Positions 51,724 through 58,762 of a DNA stretch of 64,000 nt are shown here, piece by piece. Both the position numbers and the translations under genes were made by a program. Within the stretch, counting starts at the first letter, position 1. Every line of letters begins with the position of its first letter. The stretch is from Flavobacteriales bacterium (GTDB lineage Bacteria > Bacteroidota > Bacteroidia > Flavobacteriales_F > PHOS-HE28): the NCBI GenBank assembly GCA_016710015.1, contig JADJLR010000001.1, forward strand, positions 558,001-622,000. The letters run 5' to 3'. Below the pieces are notes generated by a model, which saw only the letters and a list, made by a program, of their open reading frames with translations, did no database searches and was not told where the DNA came from.

Positions 51724-52068
51724 ATGAACAAGATAGCCAATACCTTCGAGCGCATCTATGAGTACATGGATCGCAACCCTGATAAGGTGAAGGCAGCATG
51801 GGGTAAAGCCAGTGAGCTACCTGTCGTAGGTCCAACAGCTTACGAATTACTTTATGACGAGATGGGACCTTACGGGTACCCGCGCCTGAATACGTCATTC
51901 ATAGACCTCTTTGTCTTGGAGGATTCTCCAGAACCCGAGTTTGACACGACTTGGTTTGACAAAGTCTTGGATGCATACAAACGTCAGGATACTTTTGACC
52001 CAGACATAGGGTTTACTCCTCCAACAGTAAATGTGGCGGGCATCGAGCCCGCCACACTTATTTTATAG
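51724..52068 (+). CDS. Cassette C2 protein 2, candidate antitoxin
   Basis: A 114-residue acidic protein starting two bases after the first C2 gene, so translation is probably coupled. It is helical in its first third (FERIYEYMDRNPDKVKAAWG), with an aromatic-rich, acidic middle (VLEDSPEPEFDTTWFDKVLD). The last residues (NVAGIEPATLIL) are written by the terminator hairpin at 52032-52065, so the C-terminus may be short or altered. It may neutralise the first protein; only position and charge support this. Confidence 0.55.
   Translation: MNKIANTFERIYEYMDRNPDKVKAAWGKASELPVVGPTAYELLYDEMGPYGYPRLNTSFIDLFVLEDSPEPEFDTTWFDKVLDAYKRQDTFDPDIGFTPPTVNVAGIEPATLIL
52032..52065 (+). terminator. Hairpin inside the end of the 114-residue gene
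   Basis: TGTGGCGGGC (52032-52041) pairs perfectly with GCCCGCCACA (52047-52056) with a 5-base loop, then CTTATTTTA. It lies within the coding end and 17 bases before the SecB-like start, and may lower downstream expression. Confidence 0.7.
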
Positions 52069-52081
52069 CTACTATCGCGTA

Positions 52082-52570
52082 ATGAACACAGAGGACTCGC
52101 GACAAGGTTCTGAGGATGTAATCCAGCATGCCATTGCATTGGTGAACTTTGTCATCACCAAGGTTGACTTCTTTGTTCCTCCAGGTGAAACCGATTTGCC
52201 GGACTCAGAAGTTGGCATGAGCCACAAGGTGGCTTTTGAAGATGGCCTTGACAGAGCATTCATGGTACTGATTCAATTACGCCTGAAGTCAGTTCAAGAA
52301 AGTGATTTTAGACTCAATGTAGATGCCGTAGCTCTTTTCAACACGAATAAGCCCATCGACGAGCAATTCAAACAATCTCCTTTGGCAAATGTCAACGCGG
52401 TTGCTATCGCGTTTCCATTTCTGAGAAGCTTCCTAGCTTCATTCACTGTTAATGCTGGTGTGCCTCGTCTTATCCTTCCATCCGTGAATTTTCACAAGGT
52501 TAGTAAGGTGACTAGCGAGCACACCAAGAAGAGCGCTGGCGGTGAGGAGCCTTCCTCACCCAATCCATAA
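52082..52570 (+). CDS. Cassette C2 protein 3, SecB-like chaperone
   Basis: A 162-residue protein from ATG 52082. The core resembles SecB: a beta-rich middle (VAFEDGLDRAFMVLIQLRLK), then NAVAIAFPFLRSFLASFTV near 104-122 and NAGVPRLILPSVNFHKV, matching the YxR-xxISDLVTRGGFP-L-LxPINF stretch of SecB in order and spacing. SecB is a tetrameric holdase, and SecB-like proteins accompany some toxin-antitoxin pairs. The C-terminus is a charged tail. It is 13 bases after the candidate antitoxin. No essential Sec role is expected from a cassette. Confidence 0.7.
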   Translation: MNTEDSRQGSEDVIQHAIALVNFVITKVDFFVPPGETDLPDSEVGMSHKVAFEDGLDRAFMVLIQLRLKSVQESDFRLNVDAVALFNTNKPIDEQFKQSPLANVNAVAIAFPFLRSFLASFTVNAGVPRLILPSVNFHKVSKVTSEHTKKSAGGEEPSSPNP

Positions 52571-52628
52571 CTGAAGCCGGGCCGGGTTCTGAGTCCCGCT
52601 TGTCCACGCGATCGCTTATGTTCGTGAT

Positions 52629-53006
52629 ATGAAAGGGTACAAGCCGCCGCAGCCTCCCAAACTTCCTCTGTTGCCATCCGAAAAGGAGCAGGAGTATATG
52701 AGGGTCATTGCTGAGGCCATCCTAATGTTCCATCCCATAGAGTTCACCTACGCCACGGACAACCACGCGAAGTGGCGGGCGGGCTACCCTTGTAGGGTCG
52801 GCGAACTGAACAACGGAAACCTTGGACTTGAAGCATACAACCCCAACTGGACTACGGACAGCGGAACCCGCAGGCAGCCGCACAAGCTCTTTCTACTAAA
52901 GGACATGGACAACCTTCGCCTTGGCGACGGCATGTTCAGTTCCTTCGAGATAATCGGCTACGAACACGTCAGCGAGCGGTTTGCTCGCGTTGAGGCAGAG
53001 TTGTAG
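52629..53006 (+). CDS. Cassette C2 protein 4, WYL-domain-like or unknown
   Basis: A 125-residue soluble protein. After a proline-rich start (PPQPPKLPLLPSEK), the block HPIEFTYATDNHAKWRAGYP, then LEAYNPNWTTDSG and RRQPHKLFLLKDMDNLRL recall the stand-alone WYL-type fold (I-x-F-x-Y...R...P...L-x-L-x-R-I). The match is weak. WYL domains often sense ligands in defence loci. It follows the SecB-like gene by 58 bases and probably is not part of its operon unit. Confidence 0.5.
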   Translation: MKGYKPPQPPKLPLLPSEKEQEYMRVIAEAILMFHPIEFTYATDNHAKWRAGYPCRVGELNNGNLGLEAYNPNWTTDSGTRRQPHKLFLLKDMDNLRLGDGMFSSFEIIGYEHVSERFARVEAEL

Positions 53007-53210
53007 CCCATTCAACAGAAACCTTGACCCTTTGCAGCCTCTTATCATTCAGGTCTGCGAGTATGCCGAGCACGTCTTCATTCGGCAACGTGTCCCCGCA
53101 GGACCAAACCGTTGACAGGTAATCGGTACTCGCCCCATGAAGAACCAGCGCCCTGCCAAGCTCCTGAATGATCTCGTCCTTGATACAACGCTCAGATGAA
53201 TCAGAAAGGG
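52969..53210 (-). pseudogene. Antisense gene fragment in cassette C2
   Basis: On the minus strand an open stretch without a plausible start codon reads EIIQELGRALVLHGASTDYL and GDTLPNEDVLGILADLNDKR, with the codon pattern of a real protein, and ends inside the 3' end of the plus-strand 125-residue gene. Upstream it runs directly into attC-like site 2. I infer a truncated cassette gene, about 75 residues, whose 5' end has been lost; function unknown. Confidence 0.4.
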
Positions 53211-53214
53211 CCGT

Positions 53215-53279
53215 GGCATAACAGCCGCTTGTCGCAATCCTCCTTCGTCGGCCTTCGTCAAGCGGCGGAACGTTGACGG
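53215..53279 (+). repeat. attC-like site 2 (end of cassette C2)
   Basis: GGCATAAC (53215-53222), GCCGCTTGTCG (53224-53234), 21-base loop, CGTCAAGCGGC (53256-53266), GGAAC, GTTGACGG (53272-53279). The inner boxes pair 10 of 11. The right outer box does not match the left one here because it is the start of the next cassette; it does match that cassette's own end (54001-54008). Confidence 0.85.
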
Positions 53280-53335
53280 TAATCAAGAGAACAATCAAAT
53301 CCATCCGAAAAAGTCACCTACCAATAAAACCCTTG

Positions 53336-53950
53336 GCCCGGATGAATCAATTCACAGGATAAGGACTACCCATCTGACAACTTTAGCATGCTCCACATCT
53401 TCACTAGATAGGGCACCGGATGCTATTCAGGTAACCTACAGGCCTGACTCTTCCCAACTTACTCAGAAACTACACCAGCACTTTGATTCTATCACTTGGG
53501 GATTTCTATTCACTGTTTACCATTCGGATAGACTTGTCCCTTCTAATTGGGGTTGTGCCCTACAGGCAAATCGATTCTTTTGTGTTCTGGACTGGCCAGC
53601 ACGACCAGCTAAGTCAAACATTGCCGTTGTCTTGTCTACCTAGCGACAATCTCTGACTTAGGAAGGATGTTTACCGCATGAAACTGGACACTTGTTGAAG
53701 ACGGTCGAAGATCGTTACTTCTGGACAAAGAATAGCTAAAGCCGTACACTAGCCCAGTTTACGTTCAAAACGTCATGCCATGACCATGGATTTTGGCCGA
53801 TATGTTATACATAAAAGATCGAGTCATCGACACAACTCTTCAAGGTTATCTCAGACGTGGCGTCTAGATTACATGTGCAACACCATTACCCATACACGGA
53901 TTCGCTCATCCGTGGTAATAACGGGCAGATATTTATGGGCAGTTGGGAAC
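53336..53950 (+). pseudogene. Decayed relative of the cassette C1 gene (cassette C3)
   Basis: Patches of the C1 gene remain in order: the start GCCCGGATGAAT near 53336, TGTTTACCATTCGGATAGA near 53516, CCAGCACGACCAGC near 53595, GTTACTTCTGGACAAAGAATAGCTAAAGCCG as a match to the C1 sequence near 50570-50600, the 3'-flank TACCCATACACGG-TTCGCTCAT near 53888, and ACGGGCAGAT near 53926. The frames are full of stops and indels. No intact product exists. Cassette C3 otherwise has no gene; it is a fossil. Confidence 0.75.
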
Positions 53951-54000
53951 AAAAGTGACATAAGAGGATTTTCACGGGAACTAATGGGTAAATACAACTA

Positions 54001-54125
54001 CCGCCAACATGCTCTTGCAGCAAGCCGCCCTTGACCCGGTGCCAACTCCCGTTGAAGCGATGAACACCTCGTACAGGAACAAGATCACGAAAGGCGGCCT
54101 GCGGCAAGCGCAGGCCCGTTATGCC
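54001..54125 (+). repeat. attC-like site 3 (end of cassette C3)
   Basis: CCGCCAAC (54001-54008) is the complement, 7 of 8, of GTTGACGG that opens C3 at 53272. The inner boxes GCTCTTGCAGCAAGCCGCC (54011-54029) and GGCGGCCTGCGGCAAGCGC (54093-54111) pair 16 of 19. The loop is 63 bases, then AGGCCC and GTTATGCC (54118-54125). The 125-base total fits the longer attC sites. Confidence 0.75.
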
Positions 54126-54182
54126 ACAGCCCAATACGCCGCCGCACAGAGGCTAACGCACGTAAGAACAAATCCTCAAGCC

Positions 54183-54392
54183 ATGACAGAAACGACCGAC
54201 TACGTTCAACTTTTCGAGAACCTGAAGAAGACCTTCGAGAAGATTTATGAGATGAAGTGGAGTGATGACAAAGCATTGTTCACGCAGTTTGGGTTGCTGT
54301 ACTTCTCAGTGGACGCCAATCGCGGCGCAACCGCAAGGGCCAACATCCTGAACGAGAAACTCGACAGGCTTGCATCATCCCTTGGTAAATAG
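54183..54392 (+). CDS. Cassette C4 protein 1, small unknown
   Basis: A 69-residue soluble protein from ATG 54183, 64 bases after the cassette start. It looks like a helical bundle fragment: VQLFENLKKTFEKIYEMKW and ANILNEKLDRLASSLGK flank a short middle. FEKIYE recalls FERIYEYM in the 114-residue C2 protein. Not recognised. The upstream open frame to 54009 runs through the attC and is excluded. Confidence 0.55.
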   Translation: MTETTDYVQLFENLKKTFEKIYEMKWSDDKALFTQFGLLYFSVDANRGATARANILNEKLDRLASSLGK

Positions 54393-54572
54393 GTCTTCGA
54401 CAGGGCCGCCTTCTGCTGAACGCAATTTGCGCGCATCCCGCCACTCCGGCGGGTCGTTGACGCTGATTACGTATCGACCATCGTTGACAAGGCGCTCGGA
54501 CTTGATGCCACGCCGCCGCGCAAAACATAGCGCACGAAAGAATGCGCCCAACAGAGACCTAATGCACATCAT
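54375..54572 (-). pseudogene. Possible antisense small ORF or fragment in cassette C4
   Basis: On the minus strand 65 codons read RRRGIKSERLVNDGRYVI and VNDPPEWRDARKLRSAEGG, giving a protein-like composition. It begins inside the start of the plus-strand 136-residue gene and ends within the 69-residue gene, so all three cannot be fully used. It may be the tail of a lost cassette gene. Function not known. Confidence 0.35.
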
Positions 54573-54972
54573 GGATGAACTTGAGTTTAGTGCCGTACAG
54601 AGGGACGAAGACCCTATCGTTGAAGTCTATCCTGACCCGGACCCGTCGAAGCCAGTGGAGGATTTCTCCATGTCCCATGAACTTCCTGCCGAAGGACACA
54701 TGTTCTACATCTTCAAGTTCCGGATAAAGCTCCGTCACAACGGACAAATCATCAAGGTGCGCCAGCTTTACACGTACTGGATAAATCACGACCCGACCAA
54801 GCTCATGAAAGACAAAGAAGGAGCGTCGTACTTCTTCATCGACCTTGTTTTTGAAGCCATTGAAGAGGCGAACACAGCACTGAAAGAAAGGGGTCTGAAA
54901 ATAGACCTCGAATGGGACCGTGACCGTATGAGAAAATCTATTGAACATCTGATGGGTCAGTACGGCAGCTGA
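54562..54972 (+). CDS. Cassette C4 protein 2, unknown
   Basis: A 136-residue protein from ATG 54562 (ATG 54571 is an alternative). It is acidic at the start (RDEDPIVEVYPDPDPSKPVED), then has a beta-rich part (GHMFYIFKFRIKLRHNGQII, VRQLYTYWINHDPTKLM) and a C-terminal helix (FEAIEEANTALKERGLKI). No signal peptide or membrane segment. No family recognised. The alternating strands followed by helices suggest a compact alpha/beta fold. No attC-like site was found between it and the first C4 gene. Confidence 0.65.
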   Translation: MHIMDELEFSAVQRDEDPIVEVYPDPDPSKPVEDFSMSHELPAEGHMFYIFKFRIKLRHNGQIIKVRQLYTYWINHDPTKLMKDKEGASYFFIDLVFEAIEEANTALKERGLKIDLEWDRDRMRKSIEHLMGQYGS

Positions 54973-55110
54973 GGCCGAGGTTCAAGTTGAAATCGTAATC
55001 CTCCGATAGTAACGATGCCTTTAGATACGCCCTACCAGCAGCATCCATCCGGTACAGGTCATTGTACCTGCGCTCGCGGTAGTGCGAAAGAGAGAAGAGA
55101 GAAATGAAAG
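54938..55110 (-). pseudogene. Antisense gene fragment before attC-like site 4
   Basis: A minus-strand open stretch encodes HYRERRYNDLYRMDAAGRAY and LKASLLSEDYDFNLNLGLS with protein-like composition, and no start outside the attC. I infer the C-terminal end of a lost cassette gene, as at 52969-53210. Confidence 0.35.
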
Positions 55111-55116
55111 GGCCGT

Positions 55117-55196
55117 GGCATAACAGCCGCTTGTCGCAAGCCCCCTTAACACGGGCCGACGCTTCGGGCCTGCGGCAAGCGGCGGAACGTTGTGCA
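55117..55196 (+). repeat. attC-like site 4 (end of cassette C4)
   Basis: GGCATAAC (55117-55124), GCCGCTTGTCGCAAGCCC (55126-55143), 22-base loop, GGGCCTGCGGCAAGCGGC (55166-55183), GGAAC, GTTGTGCA (55189-55196). The inner boxes pair 16 of 18. The left box complements the TTATGCC that opens C4 at 54119. The preceding GAGAGAAATGAAA-GGGCC block also precedes site 1. Confidence 0.85.
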
Positions 55197-55212
55197 ACAT
55201 TAAAAACCAAAA

Positions 55213-55677
55213 TTGAAAACTTGGATTAAATACGGAATAGCAAACGCAATAATTGGACTTATAGTCGGTATTTACATTGCAATTACCGCAATTGGAGACG
55301 GATACTATGTATTTCCGATTGCTGCACCTATTGCAGCGTTTATTGTTGGTGGATTCTTATGGAATAAGATTGTTAAAAACGAATACGATTCTACAAAGAT
55401 TATAATTACAGGACTGTTGACAGGGACAGTATCGCACTATGTAACATTTGTGCTGCTAAGTATTGGAATGAATATTTGTTATTGGACTACAGGTGAATGT
55501 ACAGGCTCACTTGGAGACCCACCAGCAAGTATTTTAAGTATGTTAGGTGGAGCGTTTGCTTTCTCGTTTTTCAGCCTTCTATTTGTCGGTTGGATAACAG
55601 CCCCATATTCCGTTATAATTGGACTGATAATAAAGCGATTAAATAAAAGAAAAAACGTTGCACAACACAGCATATAG
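55213..55677 (+). CDS. Cassette C5 AT-rich membrane protein
   Basis: A 154-residue protein with four hydrophobic segments: GIANAIIGLIVGIYIAI, YVFPIAAPIAAFIVGGF, LLTGTVSHYVTFVLLSIGM and GGAFAFSFFSLLFVGWITA with a further helix APYSVIIGLIIKRL. No in-frame ATG precedes it, so TTG 55213 is the likely start, 23 bases after the cassette start. AT-rich codon use differs clearly from all neighbours, a sign of recent transfer. No family recognised. The stop lies inside the left arm of attC-like site 5. Confidence 0.72.
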   Translation: MKTWIKYGIANAIIGLIVGIYIAITAIGDGYYVFPIAAPIAAFIVGGFLWNKIVKNEYDSTKIIITGLLTGTVSHYVTFVLLSIGMNICYWTTGECTGSLGDPPASILSMLGGAFAFSFFSLLFVGWITAPYSVIIGLIIKRLNKRKNVAQHSI

Positions 55678-55792
55678 CTTATGGCGGGTGAACGGCTGCC
55701 AACAAGGCTTTCGCTTCGTAGTCAGCTTTGGTTTCGGTGGAAAGGAAAGTGCTTCGAAACCGCCACAAGCCATATGCAAACCGTTGAACACC
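55657..55792 (+). repeat. attC-like site 5 (end of cassette C5)
   Basis: GTTGCACAAC (55657-55666) is the exact complement of GTTGTGCAAC at the start of C5 (55189-55198). The inner boxes GCATATAGCTTATGGCGG (55670-55687) and CCGCCACAAGCCATATGC (55760-55777) pair 16 of 18. The right outer box is GTTGAACACC (55783-55792). Loop of 72 bases. It differs from sites 1, 2 and 4 in sequence but has the same plan. Confidence 0.85.
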
Positions 55793-55824
55793 ATTCCGCG
55801 CAAAACCGCGCAACGGTGTTCAAC
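55783..55824 (+). repeat. Terminal remnant of the cassette array
   Basis: GTTGAACACC (55783-55792) and its exact reverse complement GGTGTTCAAC (55815-55824) are 22 bases apart. They look like the start and the left outer box of a collapsed sixth cassette. The rocD gene ends 54 bases further on. Confidence 0.6.
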
Positions 55825-55877
55825 ACTAATGACCACAGCCAATAGGTACCACGCGGCGCAACGGGCCGTCTTGATCG

Positions 55878-57134
55878 CTACGCGAACTGCTTCACGGAAA
55901 GCGCGATGATGCGGCAGCACTCCATGAGTTGCTCTTCGGTGATGACAAGAGGTGGTGCGAAACGGATGATATCACCGTGCGTTGGCTTTGCTAGCAGACC
56001 GTTGTCGCGTAGTAACAAGCACAATTCCCAAGCGGTCTTCGGAGAACCATCGGCCGCTTTGCGCGCTTCGATCACCACCGCATTCAACAGCCCTTTGCCG
56101 CGTACGAGCTTCACGTAGTTGAATGCATCCACGAGTTTCTGCATCTCGCTGCGGAAGATCGCACCGAGTCGTTCGGACTGCGCTGCGAGTTGTTCATCCT
56201 TCACGATCTCCAACGCTTCCATGGCCAATCGCGCGGCCATCGGGTTTCCACCGAACGTACTGCCGTGGCTACCGGGCGTAAAGACTTCCATCACCGCATT
56301 GTCAGCCAGCACCACGCTTACCGGGTACATTCCGCCACTGACCGCCTTACCGAGTACCACCACATCCGGACGTTCTCCACTGTGCTCGCTGCACAGCAAC
56401 TTGCCGGTGCGTGCAATGCCCGTTTGTACCTCGTCGGCCATGAAAAGCACGTTGTTCGCACGGCACAGTTGAATGGCCTTGCCGATGTAGGCATCATCCG
56501 GCACGAACACACCGGCCTCACCTTGGATCGGCTCCACAAGAAAGGCACATACCGTAGGGTCTGCGAGCGCTTTCTCCAATGCGGGAAGATCGTTGTACGG
56601 AATGGTGATGAAGCCGGGGGTATATGGTCCGAACGCGGTGTTGCTATCCGGGTCGGTACTGGCACTGATGATGGTGATGGTACGCCCATGGAAGTTGCCT
56701 TCGCACACGATGATCTTCGCTGCATTCTTGGCGATGCCTTTCTTCTCATATCCCCATCGGCGTGCCATCTTCAGCGCTGTTTCAACCGCCTCGGCACCGG
56801 TATTCATCGGCATCATCCGTTCGTAGCCGAACGTTTTGCACACGTATTCTGCGTAACCGCCAAGTTTGCTGCTGTAGAATGCACGCGAGGTCAGCGTAAG
56901 CTCACCGGCCTGTTCCTGCATGGCCTTCACCAGTCGTGGGTGACAGTGTCCCTGGTTCACAGCGCTGTACGCACTGAGGAAGTCATAGTATCGTTTGCCT
57001 TCCACATCCCAAACGAATACGCCTTTGCCGCGATCCAGTACCACCGGCAATGGATGGTAATTGTGCGCACTGTAACGCTCTTCGAGAGCGATGGCTTGTT
57101 GGGTCTTTGAAACGGTGGATGTGGTTTGCTGCAT
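55878..57134 (-). CDS. rocD: Ornithine--oxo-acid transaminase
   Basis: A 418-residue class III pyridoxal phosphate enzyme that converts ornithine and 2-oxoglutarate into glutamate semialdehyde and glutamate. The cofactor lysine is K263 in VVLGKAVSGG; other markers are MNTGAEAVETALKMARRWG near 108, VEPIQGEAGVFVP near 205 and MADEVQTGIARTGK near 233. Close acetylornithine transaminases are similar, but the ending and AYSAVNQGHCHPRL fit ornithine transaminase. Convergent with the cassette array. Its promoter lies in the gap shared with rlmD. The racemase-type gene at 58763 could supply or use D-ornithine, a possible link. Confidence 0.93.
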   Translation of the reverse strand: MQQTTSTVSKTQQAIALEERYSAHNYHPLPVVLDRGKGVFVWDVEGKRYYDFLSAYSAVNQGHCHPRLVKAMQEQAGELTLTSRAFYSSKLGGYAEYVCKTFGYERMMPMNTGAEAVETALKMARRWGYEKKGIAKNAAKIIVCEGNFHGRTITIISASTDPDSNTAFGPYTPGFITIPYNDLPALEKALADPTVCAFLVEPIQGEAGVFVPDDAYIGKAIQLCRANNVLFMADEVQTGIARTGKLLCSEHSGERPDVVVLGKAVSGGMYPVSVVLADNAVMEVFTPGSHGSTFGGNPMAARLAMEALEIVKDEQLAAQSERLGAIFRSEMQKLVDAFNYVKLVRGKGLLNAVVIEARKAADGSPKTAWELCLLLRDNGLLAKPTHGDIIRFAPPLVITEEQLMECCRIIALSVKQFA

Positions 57135-57158
57135 GGCTGAATGACGCGGGTCGGAAGG

Positions 57159-57190
57159 TTCGAATAGGCTGCAAAACTAGGGTAACTTCG
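57159..57190 (+). promoter_or_regulatory. Candidate promoter of rlmD
   Basis: TTCG (57159-57162) and TAACTTCG (57183-57190) are separated by 20 bases, 32 bases before ATG 57222. This is the third TAACTTCGC word in the window. Confidence 0.4.
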
Positions 57191-57221
57191 CCGACCCCTT
57201 GCCCCAACGACACGACGGGCC

Positions 57222-58665
57222 ATGCGCAGAACTCAGAAATTCAAGGAACCGATCCTTTGGGAGAACCTCTCCATTACCGGGAGCTGGGGCCCAGGGCAAG
57301 GCCATTGCGAAGCACGATGGGTTGGTGGTCTTCGTGACCGGCGCGGTGCCAGGCGACGTTGTGGATGTGCGCGTGACGAAGAAGAAGAGCAATTTCGCCG
57401 AGGCGATCACAACACGGATCGTGTCGCCATCGCCGGATCGCATACCTGCTTTTTGCAAACACTTCGGTACGTGCGGAGGGTGTAAGTGGCAAGACCTCTC
57501 CTACCCCAAGCAACTCGAATACAAACAGCAACAGGTCATCGACAACTTGGAGCGGATCGGCGGTTTGGAGTTGCCGGAGGTCACCCCGATCATGGCTTCG
57601 AGCGAACTTCAGTACTACCGGAACAAATTGGAATTCTCGTTCTGCAACAGCCGGTGGTTCACGAAAGATGAAATGAGTGCCACGCCAGAAGCGGGCACAG
57701 AAGTGGATCGGAACGCATTGGGCTTCCACATCCCCATGCGCTTCGATCGGGTACTGGACATCAGTGAGTGCTTTCTACAACCGGCACCGAGCGATGCGAT
57801 CCGCAACCACATCCGCGAACACGCACGTCAGCACGGACTCTCGTTCTATGATCCGCGTGCCCATGTCGGCTTTTTGCGCACCTTGTTGATCCGCACCACC
57901 ACCACCGGCGAATGCATGGTATTGCTCGCACTGGGGCACGAGGACGTGGAAGCCCGGGAGCGGATCCTGGAAGGGTTGATGGAACGTTTTCCGGAACTCA
58001 CCAGCGTGCTTTGGACGATCAACACCAAGAAGAACGACACCATCTACGACCTGGACATCCACCTGTTCCATGGCCGGGATCACATCGTTGAAGACCTGCC
58101 GGATGGCCCGAACGGACGGCCGTTGAAATTCCGGATCGGTCCGAAGACCTTCTTCCAAACGAATCCGGCCCAGACCATCGCCATGTACCGCCTCACGCGG
58201 GACTTAGCAGGGCTCACCGGTGGAGAGAATGTCTACGACCTGTATTGCGGTGCAGGAAGCATTACACTCTACCTCGCAGCGAAAGCAAAGCATGTAACGG
58301 GCGTTGAACTCGTCCCAGAAAGCGTGGCGGACGCGCGCATCAACGCCGAGTTCAACAACATCACGAATGTGAGTTTCGCGGCGGGTGATATGAAGAAGGT
58401 CTTGGACCCGGCCTTCGTGCAATTGCACGGTGCCCCCGATGTGGTGGTCACCGATCCTCCTCGCGCCGGCATGGACGAACCCGTGGTACGCCACTTGTTG
58501 GAATTGGCGCCACCACGGATCGTTTACGTGAGTTGCAATCCGGCCACGCAAGCCCGGGATCTGGCCATCCTCAACGACCGTTACCGCATCGACTTCGTGC
58601 AGCCGATCGACATGTTCCCGCATACGTACCATGTGGAGAATGTGGTGCGCTTGGTGCGACGGTAG
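57222..58665 (+). CDS. rlmD: 23S rRNA (uracil-C5)-methyltransferase RlmD, with an apparent one-base insertion near its start
   Basis: The main frame (57282-58665, 461 codons) is an RNA m5U methyltransferase. A TRAM-like start (GAQGKAIAKHDGLVVFVTG) is followed by the iron-sulfur cysteines CKHFGTCGGCKW near 68, the SAM-binding DLYCGAGSITLYLA, DPPRAGMDEPV, and the catalytic cysteine in SCNPATQARD near the end. It methylates U1939 (E. coli numbering) of 23S rRNA. The true N-terminus MRRTQKFKEPILWENLSITG starts at ATG 57222 in a different frame; deleting one G from GGG 57279-57281 joins both (ITGAGAQGK). An in-frame start at 57199 gives a chimeric N-terminus and is not preferred. Confidence 0.87.
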
Positions 58666-58762
58666 AAATATTGAACCGCAAAGGCGCGGAGACGCGAAGA
58701 AAAGGTCATTGGGGTCGCGTTTCTCGCCGTCCCATTGCCCTTCAGTAACCCTTTGAAATGCC
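58666..58762. repeat. Degenerate CGCAAAG/CGCGGAG repeat between rlmD and the racemase gene
   Basis: ACCGCAAAGGCGCGGAGACGCGAAG (58676-58700) is built of 7-8-base CGCAAAG-like units, as at 32280-32310. It lies between two convergent genes. Confidence 0.5.

Larger units (their letters stand above)
48996..55824 (+). mobile_element. Integron-like system: recombinase gene plus five cassettes with attC-like sites
   Basis: A tyrosine recombinase gene (48996-50150) is followed by units C1 50206-50961, C2 50962-53272, C3 53273-54118, C4 54119-55189 and C5 55190-55783, then a remnant. Each unit ends in an attC-like palindrome whose left outer box (ending AAC) is complementary to the first bases of the same unit (starting TT after a G). 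The join therefore looks like a G|TT crossover shared by all sites. All sites and all intact genes have one orientation. Differences from classical integrons are the recombinase type, its direction and the length of the paired arms. Confidence 0.8.

Noticed and set aside
54393..54561. Possible extra attC-like site between the two C4 genes (GTTGACGC near 54456, hairpin CCCGCC-ACTCC-GGCGGG)
   Set aside because: No left outer box complementary to the unit start and no paired inner boxes; the stretch is better explained by the antisense coding fragment.
48996..55824. Prophage or integrative conjugative element
   Set aside because: No capsid, portal, terminase, relaxase or mating-pair genes are present; the units are defined by their palindromic ends.
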